Shown: one piece after another, positions 16,306 to 22,179 of the stretch | Position numbering within the stretch: the first letter of the stretch is position 1 | Layout: every line of letters starts with the position of its first letter | Assembly (NCBI GenBank): GCA_964606465.1 | Contig: CAZSGI010000004.1 | Location: 1-25,508, forward strand | Origin: CG10-46-32 sp964606465 | GTDB lineage: Bacteria; Patescibacteriota; Patescibacteriia; UBA2169 | Direction: 5' to 3' | Length of the DNA: 25,508 nt | Translations under genes and position numbers: made by a program | Notes under the pieces: generated by a model | What the model saw: only the letters and a program-made list of their open reading frames with translations | Told to the model about the DNA's origin: nothing | The model's database searches: none

Positions 16306-17640
16306 TTAACGACTTTTCTTAAGGCGCTTCTTGAGCTCATCCACGATTTTAGCGCTGTCAACCACCTCCTGGATTCCGTTCTCCATGTCCCGGATGATCA
16401 CGGTCTGGTCCAAGAGCTCCTTCTGTCCCAGGATGACCGCGTACACGACCCCCAGTTTGTCGGCGAGCTCAAGCTGTGATTTGAGGCCTGATTTACCGAA
16501 GTTGGCGCGGACCCGAAGCCCGCTCGAGCGGATCGTTTCAAAGAGCGTGAACGTGCGCTTGGTGGCCGCTTCCCCGAGCTGAGCCAAGAACACCTGCGGC
16601 TTTTTCTCGGAACCAGCTTGCGGCTTGGTTTTTTTAAACGCGGACACCAAACGCTCCAAACCGAACGCCATGCCCACGGCCGGCGTGCTCCTGCCGCCGA
16701 GCGTTTCAATCAAACCGTCGTACCGCCCGCCGCCGCCCGCGGCAAGGTTCGATTCCGCGGCGTCTTCCTCGCCGCCTCCCGCCGGCACGTTCGCCACGAT
16801 TTCAAACGCGGTCCGGTTGTAGTAATCGAGCCCGCGGACAATGTACGGATCAAGCTCGTACGGCACCTCGCTCTCGTCCAGGTGCTCGAGCACGGCAACG
16901 AAATGCTTTTTTGATTCTTCATCCAAATGGTCAACCAAAAGCGGCGCTTCGGCGAAGAGCGCGCGGCATCCCGCTTCCTTGCAATCCAGCATCCGGAGCG
17001 GATTGCGGGTCAGACGCTTTTTGCAATCCTCGCACAAGAGGCTGCGCTTGGGCTTGGTGTACTCTTTCAGGAGCTGGAGGTACTCCTCGCGAGCGACGGC
17101 CGACCCCAGGCTGTTGATGTGAACCGTAACATCCAGCCCCAGCTCCCGGCACAAGAGGTACGCGACAAAAATCACTTCCGCGTCCGCGACGGGCTGCTCG
17201 TTCCCGAAAAGCTCTATTGAGAGCTGGTGGTGCTGGCGGTACCTTCCCGCCTGCGGGCGCTCGTACCGGAACGCCGGGCCCGCGCTGTAGAGCTTCACGG
17301 GCTGCGGGCGGTTGAACATGCCGTGTTCAACGTACGCGCGCGCCATGCTGGCGGTGAGCTCCGGCCGCAGGCTGACGGAATCACCGCCTTGATCCTCGAA
17401 CGTGAACATCTCTTTGGAGACGATGTCCGTGTGCTCGCCGATGGTGCGCTTAAACAAGGAGGTCGCCTCGAGGATGGGCAGCCCGATTTCGCCGTACCCG
17501 TAATCCCCAAGCAGCGCGGATGAGCGCTCGCGGACGTGCTGCCAATACCACGCTTCCTCGGGGAGAATGTCGCGGAAACCCCGCAAGAGCTCGGGGGTCT
17601 TGGGGACGCGCTTCTTCTTTTTTGAGGCGTGGTCTGCCAT
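16306..17640 (-). CDS. hisS: Histidine-tRNA ligase
   Basis: This class II synthetase charges tRNA-His. From the ATG at 17640 it has 444 residues. Visible marks are SLRPELTASMARAY (about 90-103) and the motif 2 loop FRYERPQAGRYRQHHQ (about 124-139). A Cys quartet (C203, C206, C220, C225) is common in bacterial HisRS. The histidine-binding RGLDYY lies at about 269-274, and motif 3 GMAFGLERL at about 323-331. The C-terminal anticodon-binding domain follows. The frame extends to 17703, but that would overlap lepB; the ATG at 17640 lies 11 bases after the lepB stop. It is probably cotranscribed with lepB. Confidence 0.97.
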   Translation of the reverse strand: MADHASKKKKRVPKTPELLRGFRDILPEEAWYWQHVRERSSALLGDYGYGEIGLPILEATSLFKRTIGEHTDIVSKEMFTFEDQGGDSVSLRPELTASMARAYVEHGMFNRPQPVKLYSAGPAFRYERPQAGRYRQHHQLSIELFGNEQPVADAEVIFVAYLLCRELGLDVTVHINSLGSAVAREEYLQLLKEYTKPKRSLLCEDCKKRLTRNPLRMLDCKEAGCRALFAEAPLLVDHLDEESKKHFVAVLEHLDESEVPYELDPYIVRGLDYYNRTAFEIVANVPAGGGEEDAAESNLAAGGGGRYDGLIETLGGRSTPAVGMAFGLERLVSAFKKTKPQAGSEKKPQVFLAQLGEAATKRTFTLFETIRSSGLRVRANFGKSGLKSQLELADKLGVVYAVILGQKELLDQTVIIRDMENGIQEVVDSAKIVDELKKRLKKSR

Positions 17641-17651
17641 ACGCGTGCCGG

Positions 17652-18284
17652 TTAAAAAGAAAACTGGTAGCTCTCCAGAACGCCCGCGCGGTCGAACGGC
17701 CAACCCCGGAGCCAGGCGCGACCCACGATGTCCGTAAGCGGGAGCGGACCGAACCGGCGCGAATCCAAGCTCGCGGCGCGGTTGTCGCCCAGCACAAAGT
17801 ACTCGTCCTCGCCGAGCGCAACCTCCGCCTCCCCGGCCGTCACCGTGCCCTCGGCGAGGTACGGCTCTTCGAGCGCAACGCCGTCCGGGAACATTTCGCT
17901 GTAGATGGTAACCGAACCGTTCCGCACCGCCACGCGCTCGCCGGGCAGCGCGATGACGCGCTTGATGAAAAACTGGCTCTCGTCTTGCGGGTACCGAAAC
18001 ACCACCACATCCCCGCGCTCCGGGGGATTGAACCGGTACGAGAGCTCGTCGATGATCAGGTACTCGCGGTTGTAGTACGTCGGCTCCATGGAAGCGCCAT
18101 TGACGTAGAACGGCTTGACCAAAAAGTACCGGACCGGAACGATGATGGCGAGCGCAATCAGGGTGATCTTGATGAGCTCCCCGATAAACCCCAACACCGC
18201 GGTACCCGAGGACTCTCGGGCGTCTTCCCGCATCATCTTATCCATCTCCGAAAGCTCTTGGTTCTCCGAATCATTCCTATCCAT
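17652..18284 (-). CDS. lepB: Signal peptidase I
   Basis: It cleaves signal peptides of exported proteins at the outer face of the membrane. In 210 residues there is one N-terminal membrane helix (about 31-50). The catalytic serine is Ser65 in NGASMEPT and the general-base lysine is Lys108 in FFIKRVIALPGE. The GDNRAASLDSRRFG box is also present. A single anchor and short length resemble Gram-positive types. It would process the signal sequences of the giant surface protein and of the secreted protein at the right edge (inference). An extended -10 promoter ends nine bases before the start. Confidence 0.96.
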   Translation of the reverse strand: MDRNDSENQELSEMDKMMREDARESSGTAVLGFIGELIKITLIALAIIVPVRYFLVKPFYVNGASMEPTYYNREYLIIDELSYRFNPPERGDVVVFRYPQDESQFFIKRVIALPGERVAVRNGSVTIYSEMFPDGVALEEPYLAEGTVTAGEAEVALGEDEYFVLGDNRAASLDSRRFGPLPLTDIVGRAWLRGWPFDRAGVLESYQFSF

Positions 18285-18293
18285 AACCCCGTG

Positions 18294-18321
18294 ATTATAC
18301 CAGATATTCCAATGATTGCAA
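18294..18321 (-). promoter_or_regulatory. Promoter of lepB, close to the start codon
   Basis: The minus strand has TTGCAA (18321-18316), a 16-base spacer, then TGG followed by a perfect TATAAT (18299-18294). Nine bases separate it from the lepB ATG at 18284, so the leader is predicted to be about two bases. The -10 and its TG extension are strong; the -35 is partial. Confidence 0.65.
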
Positions 18322-18326
18322 TCTGG
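18300..18326. repeat. Inverted repeat between tRNA-Val and lepB
   Basis: CCAGAT (18300-18305) and ATCTGG (18321-18326) flank a centre that also contains CAAT-G-ATTG. The repeat covers the spacer of the lepB promoter and uses the CCA end of the tRNA. It could be an operator for lepB or a processing hairpin after the tRNA. Confidence 0.4.
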
Positions 18327-18400
18327 TGGACGATGCTGGGCTCGAACCAGCGACCTCTGCGATGTGAACGCAGCGCTCTAACCAGCTGAGCTAATCGTCC
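18324..18400 (-). tRNA. tRNA-Val (anticodon CAC)
   Basis: The 77 bases on the minus strand fold as a full cloverleaf. The acceptor stem is GGACGAT/ATCGTCC, the D arm is GCTC...GAGC and the anticodon stem is CTGCG/CGCAG. Loop TTCACAT gives anticodon CAC, reading GUG valine. The T arm is GCTGG-TTCGAGC-CCAGC. The discriminator is A and the 3' CCA is encoded. The CAC anticodon is a dedicated GUG reader, so another tRNA-Val elsewhere must read the other valine codons. Confidence 0.96.
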
Positions 18401-18405
18401 ACGCG

Positions 18406-18434
18406 TTTACTAACCCCGACTAATCTTGTATAAT
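18406..18434 (+). promoter_or_regulatory. Promoter of the LCP-der-pth unit
   Basis: TTTACT (18406-18411), 17 bases, and a perfect TATAAT (18429-18434). The predicted leader is about 40 bases to the ATG at 18481, with no clear Shine-Dalgarno. It lies between the divergent tRNA gene and the LCP gene. Confidence 0.65.
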
Positions 18435-18480
18435 ACTACCATTGCCCAGGCGCGAATTCCAGTACATACTAGCAGCATCC

Positions 18481-19899
18481 ATGGACAAACGCAACCATAT
18501 TGATTTTTTGGACGCACGCGAGCTGGTGCGAGAATTTTCCTCCCCCGAAAAGCGGAGAAAATTTTTTAGATGGAAAACCGCGGCGCCGACCGCACTCGCC
18601 TTCCTGCTGCTCCTCTCGCTCGCCTACACCACCAAAGCAGTCATTTCAAGCAACGGCCTCGCGCAGCAGCTCGGATCCACGAACGTGCTTGAGCAGCTCG
18701 CGCACCTCGCCACCGCCGGAGATCGCCCGCTCGCGGGCGAACCCGAGGGCCGGATCAACATCCTGCTCTTGGGAATCGGCGGAGCGCAGCACGAGGGCGG
18801 GCAGCTCTCGGACACGATTATCGTGGCGAGCATTGATCCGAACGAACGCGCGCTCGCGTTGCTCTCCATCCCCCGCGACCTGGTGGTGCCCATCCCGGGC
18901 GTGGGGTGGCAGAAGGTAAACGCCGCGCACGCCTACGGCGCGCTCGCCTTGCCCGAAACCCAGGGAGCGGGCGCGCGCCTCGCGAGAGAAACCGTACAGA
19001 ACATCACCGCTCTTGCGCTGCACTACTACATCAAGCTTGACTTTGAGGGTTTCGTGAAAACCGTTGACGCGCTCGGCGGGGTTCGGGTCAACGTCCCGGT
19101 TTCGTTCACTGACTACGAGTACCCCGACGAAAACTTCGGCTATGAACCCGTGCGCTTTGACGCGGGCTGGCAGAACCTCACCGGCGCGCGGGCGCTGCAG
19201 TACGTTCGCTCGCGGCACGGCACGGCGGAGCAGGGAACGGACTTCGCGCGAGCGAGCCGGCAGCAGCAGGTGCTCGAGGCGCTGCTCGCGCGCGTATCCG
19301 CGCTCTCGACGCTCCTGAACCCAAACAAGCTGCTCGCGCTCTCGGACATCATCGGCACGCACATCGAGACGGACATGGAGCTCTGGCAGCTCGTGCGGCT
19401 CTACGACATCGGAAAGAGCATTGACCAAAGCGCAATCACCCAGGTGGTTTTGAGCACGGATCCGGGCGGGCTGCTTTCGGCGGACACCGATGAAACGGGC
19501 GCCTACCTGCTCCGTCCGCGCGCCGGGAGCGGGGACTTTTCGGAAATCCAATCAATCGCCCGGAGCATCCTCGCGGACGCGGCGTCAATCGCAACCCAAC
19601 CAGTCGGCACGCCGCTCGTGCGGATCGCCATCCAAAACGGAACGTGGCGCGAGGGTCTGGCGGCGTCCGCATCGTTGCGGCTGCAAACGCTCCCCTTTCG
19701 CATCACCCAGGTGTCGAACGCGAACCGGCGGGATTATGAGCGCACCGTCATCTACAAGCTCTCCAGCCTCCCGAGCGATGAGGACGTGCAGCTCATCCGG
19801 CAAACCCTGAACGCGAACGTAGCTCCCGCGGTCCCGGAGTTCATCCAAGGAATTGACGCTGACGTCTTGATCATTGTGGGCGCAGACGGCGCCGCGTAG
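18481..19899 (+). CDS. LytR-CpsA-Psr (LCP) family cell-wall polymer ligase
   Basis: LCP enzymes move lipid-linked anionic or sugar polymers onto peptidoglycan at the outside of the membrane. From the ATG at 18481 it has 472 residues, with a short cytoplasmic tail and one membrane helix at about 34-52. The LCP domain spans about 90-245 and opens with RINILLLGIGG. Its conserved lipid-pyrophosphate residues are in SDTIIVASIDP, SIPRDLVV and KVNAAHAYG, and it closes with ARALQYVRSRHG. A LytR_C domain lies at about 375-470 (VRIAIQNGTWREGLA). A TTG at 18442 is also in frame, but its extra residues carry no conservation. It overlaps nothing and ends four bases before der. Confidence 0.94.
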   Translation: MDKRNHIDFLDARELVREFSSPEKRRKFFRWKTAAPTALAFLLLLSLAYTTKAVISSNGLAQQLGSTNVLEQLAHLATAGDRPLAGEPEGRINILLLGIGGAQHEGGQLSDTIIVASIDPNERALALLSIPRDLVVPIPGVGWQKVNAAHAYGALALPETQGAGARLARETVQNITALALHYYIKLDFEGFVKTVDALGGVRVNVPVSFTDYEYPDENFGYEPVRFDAGWQNLTGARALQYVRSRHGTAEQGTDFARASRQQQVLEALLARVSALSTLLNPNKLLALSDIIGTHIETDMELWQLVRLYDIGKSIDQSAITQVVLSTDPGGLLSADTDETGAYLLRPRAGSGDFSEIQSIARSILADAASIATQPVGTPLVRIAIQNGTWREGLAASASLRLQTLPFRITQVSNANRRDYERTVIYKLSSLPSDEDVQLIRQTLNANVAPAVPEFIQGIDADVLIIVGADGAA

Positions 19900-19903
19900 C
19901 GCT

Positions 19904-21286
19904 ATGCAGCTTCCGCGCGTGGTAATTGTCGGACGAAGTAACGTCGGAAAATCAACGCTGTTCAACGCCATTGCAGAGCAGCGGCGCGCATTGGTACTGC
20001 CCGAAGCAGGCACCACGCGCGACGTGCTCGAGGCTCCGGTCGCCTGGCGCGGGAAAACGTTCACGCTCGTTGACACGGGCGGGCTCGACCCCGCCAGGCA
20101 TGACGTGTACCGTGAGGCGATCATTCAGCACGCGCAGGCCGCGCAAGCGCAGGCGGCGATCGTTCTGTTTCTCGTTGACGTGACCGTGGGGCCGCTGGAT
20201 GAAGAAACGCGCATCGTAAGGGGTCTGCGCACGTTGGGCGTGCCGGTACTGCTCGTCATCAATAAGTGCGACAACGCGTCCCGCCGCAAGAGAGCTGGAG
20301 CGTTTGCGCGGTTACGCCTTCCGAGCTTCCTTGTTTCCGCGTCAAACGGGTCAGGCATCGGCGATTTGCTTGATGCCGTAGCGCAGGAACTTCCGGAATC
20401 GGGCAGCCCGGCACGCACGGGCGACGTAACGCTCGCGCTCGTCGGCAAACCCAACGTGGGCAAATCGAACCTCTTAAACAGCATCGTGGGATTTGAACGC
20501 ATGATCGTTTCCGAAACCCCGCACACCACGCGCGATTCGCAAGACGTCACCGTGACGTACCGGGACGCAACGTACACGGTGATTGACACCGCAGGCATCA
20601 GGCGCAGAACGCACGGGGGTGATGAGGTTGAGCACCTCTCCATCAACAAATCCATTGCCGCGATTAACCGCGCGGACGTGGTTGCCCTGGTGGTTGATAT
20701 TTCCGAGAAATTGACCAGCCAGGACCACCGCTTGGCGCGCGAGATTGAAGACGCGAACAAAGGATTGTTCATTGTCGCGAACAAGTGGGACAAGATTCCG
20801 GAAAAAGACCAACGAACCATCACGAAATACACCGAGTACCTCGCGAGCGAACTCCCCAATCTCTCGTGGGTGCCCATTATCTTCACGTCCGCAACCGGCA
20901 ACCAACGCACCAAGGAAATGCTCTCGCTGGCGAAAGACATCAAGCAGAACCTTGACCGCAACATCACAGACAACGCGCTCTCAAAATTTCTCAAAACCCT
21001 CCTTGCCAAACGCAAGCCAACCATCGGCCGCGGCACGCGCCGTCCCCGGCTGCTCTCCCTCATACAGACCGCGACCAACCCCCCGTCGTTCATCCTCGAG
21101 ATTCCGACCAAGACCGACCTCGCGCAGTCCTACCAGCGGTACGTGACCAACAGCTTGCGGGAAAAATTTGACTTTGGGGGCGTTCCCATTAAACTTACGG
21201 TGCGGCCGCGTGAATTGAAAAAAGACGAACAGCAGGAACCCAGACCCAAGAAAAAACGCGTAACCCATAGACAAAGACGTTACTAA
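19904..21286 (+). CDS. der: Ribosome assembly GTPase Der (EngA)
   Basis: Der is a tandem GTPase needed for 50S subunit maturation. In 460 residues both G domains are complete. The first has P-loop GRSNVGKS (10-17), AGTTRD, DTGG and NKCD (120-123). The second has P-loop GKPNVGKS (181-188), HTTRD, DTAG (228-231) and NKWD (293-296). A KH-like C-terminal domain follows, with a very basic end (RPKKKRVTHRQRRY). The frame continues upstream to a GTG at 19874 inside the LCP gene; the ATG four bases after that stop is preferred, since it places the P-loop ten residues in. Confidence 0.97.
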   Translation: MQLPRVVIVGRSNVGKSTLFNAIAEQRRALVLPEAGTTRDVLEAPVAWRGKTFTLVDTGGLDPARHDVYREAIIQHAQAAQAQAAIVLFLVDVTVGPLDEETRIVRGLRTLGVPVLLVINKCDNASRRKRAGAFARLRLPSFLVSASNGSGIGDLLDAVAQELPESGSPARTGDVTLALVGKPNVGKSNLLNSIVGFERMIVSETPHTTRDSQDVTVTYRDATYTVIDTAGIRRRTHGGDEVEHLSINKSIAAINRADVVALVVDISEKLTSQDHRLAREIEDANKGLFIVANKWDKIPEKDQRTITKYTEYLASELPNLSWVPIIFTSATGNQRTKEMLSLAKDIKQNLDRNITDNALSKFLKTLLAKRKPTIGRGTRRPRLLSLIQTATNPPSFILEIPTKTDLAQSYQRYVTNSLREKFDFGGVPIKLTVRPRELKKDEQQEPRPKKKRVTHRQRRY

Positions 21287-21287
21287 T

Positions 21288-21845
21288 ATGAAACTCATCA
21301 TCGGATTAGGAAACCCGGGCGCACCATACGAAAAGACGAGGCACAATACCGGTTTCCACGCGGTTGACGTTTTAGCAGGCAAAAACAAATGGAAACTGTC
21401 TGACAAACTCAACGCGGAAATCACAGAAACGAAAATCGGCAAAACCAAAGTCACCCTCGCCAAGCCACAGACGTTCATGAACAACTCAGGCCTTGCCGCA
21501 AGCAAGCTCGCGAGATTCTACAAAATCAAGAGAGAAGACATCCTCGTCATCCACGATGACATTGATTTGGTTGCGGGCACGCTTCGGTTGCGGCCAGTTG
21601 GCTCAAGCGGCGGGCACCAGGGCATGCAGTCGGTGCTTTCGTCACTCAAGAGCGACAACGTAGCGCGCCTCAAAATCGGCATTGCGGAAAAAAAAGGCGG
21701 CAAACAAAAACTTGCATCAGAAGACTACGTGCTTAAATCCCCAAGCAAACAAGCGGAAGCAACCATCAAAAAATCCCTGAAACTAGTTCCAGAGCTTGTG
21801 GAAAGCTGGATTGGCGGCGCTATGACCACCACGGTCAGCCTATAA
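21288..21845 (+). CDS. pth: Peptidyl-tRNA hydrolase
   Basis: It recycles tRNA from prematurely released peptidyl-tRNA. The 185 residues show IIGLGNPG, catalytic His19 in TRHNTGF, the FMNNSG substrate-binding loop (Met64, Asn65) and Asp93 in HDDIDL. The next conserved block, normally GGHNG, reads GGHQG (Gln111), so the usual asparagine (Asn114 in E. coli) is replaced by the similar glutamine. Length is normal for bacterial Pth. It starts one base after the der stop, so translation is probably coupled. The gene is richer in A than its neighbours. Confidence 0.95.
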   Translation: MKLIIGLGNPGAPYEKTRHNTGFHAVDVLAGKNKWKLSDKLNAEITETKIGKTKVTLAKPQTFMNNSGLAASKLARFYKIKREDILVIHDDIDLVAGTLRLRPVGSSGGHQGMQSVLSSLKSDNVARLKIGIAEKKGGKQKLASEDYVLKSPSKQAEATIKKSLKLVPELVESWIGGAMTTTVSL

Positions 21846-21860
21846 AGGGTATTAAACCCT
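21846..21860 (+). other. Small hairpin immediately after pth
   Basis: AGGGT (21846-21850) and ACCCT (21856-21860) form a five-pair stem with loop ATTAA directly behind the pth stop codon. No T-tract follows. It may protect the 3' end of the mRNA or be chance. Confidence 0.25.
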
Positions 21861-21881
21861 ATGTTACGCTCGCGGGCATCG

Positions 21882-21907
21882 GAAATGAAAAGATTACTTT
21901 TCATTTC
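21882..21907. repeat. Perfect 11-base inverted repeat between pth and the small RNA gene
   Basis: GAAATGAAAAG (21882-21892) and CTTTTCATTTC (21897-21907) pair at all 11 positions with a four-base loop ATTA. It lies where plus-strand transcription from pth meets minus-strand transcription of the RNA at 21928-22063, so a two-way terminator is possible. The usual run of T after the stem is missing on both strands. Confidence 0.55.
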
Positions 21908-21927
21908 ACTCGCTCTACGTCGCTAAT

Positions 21928-22063
21928 AAAAAAATTCTTCCCACGAGCCTGCTTGTAGCGAAGGGTCCGGGCACAAGGCCCGAATCCTTACTTGAATGTC
22001 CACGGCAGGTTAGGAGGGGTTCCCGCCGCAAACGGACTACAAGCAGACTGGTGGGAAGAACAG
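21928..22063 (-). ncRNA. Candidate structured small RNA, family not recognised
   Basis: The 334-base gap between pth and mfd has no protein gene. Minus-strand RNA can form closing stem P1 between 22060-22037 and 21958-21935: 23 of 24 positions pair, with one C-C mismatch and one G-U. Inside are P2 (22029-22022 with 22009-22002, eight pairs, loop AACCCCUCCUAA) and P3 (21989-21978 with 21972-21961, one mismatch, loop CUUGU), making a three-way junction. The 3' arm of P1 is followed at once by seven T residues (21934-21928), so P1 doubles as a terminator. A TTGACA promoter places the start about three bases before P1. Promoter, compact fold and terminator agree on one RNA of about 136 bases. It lacks the long bulged stem of 6S RNA and the GGAAG/AGCA loop of SRP RNA as I know them. 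It is also too short for RNase P RNA or tmRNA. Confidence 0.72.
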
Positions 22064-22069
22064 GAGAGA

Positions 22070-22098
22070 ACCTTAGCACAGCGCGTTCCTCTTGTCAA
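22070..22098 (-). promoter_or_regulatory. Promoter of the small RNA
   Basis: The minus strand has a perfect TTGACA (22098-22093), a 17-base spacer ending in TGC (extended -10) and TAAGGT (22075-22070, 3/6). The predicted start at about 22063 falls at the edge of stem P1. It is divergent from the mfd promoter 27 bases away. Confidence 0.6.
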
Positions 22099-22124
22099 GC
22101 TTGAGAAAATACGCTACCATACGC

Positions 22125-22151
22125 TTGAAACCACGAAGGGCTCTCTATAAA
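22125..22151 (+). promoter_or_regulatory. Possible promoter of mfd
   Basis: TTGAAA (22125-22130) and TATAAA (22146-22151) are 15 bases apart, a short spacer. The leader would be about 20 bases to the ATG at 22180. No strong Shine-Dalgarno is present. Confidence 0.4.
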
Positions 22152-22179
22152 TGATAACCCAACACGAGCCCTAAAATGT

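Noticed and set aside
18442..18480. TTG start for the LCP gene at 18442
   Set aside because: It lies only eight bases after the -10 box. The added residues do not look conserved, and the ATG at 18481 gives a normal N-terminus.
18646..19551. A 301-codon open frame antisense to the LCP gene
   Set aside because: It has no recognisable motif and no ribosome binding site, and it lies fully inside the well-supported LCP gene.
21935..22060. Reading the hairpin RNA on the plus strand as an mfd leader or as a mobile-element inverted repeat
   Set aside because: The plus strand lacks a T-tract after the stem and has no promoter before it. No transposase and no target duplication are present, so the minus-strand RNA gene explains the sequence better.
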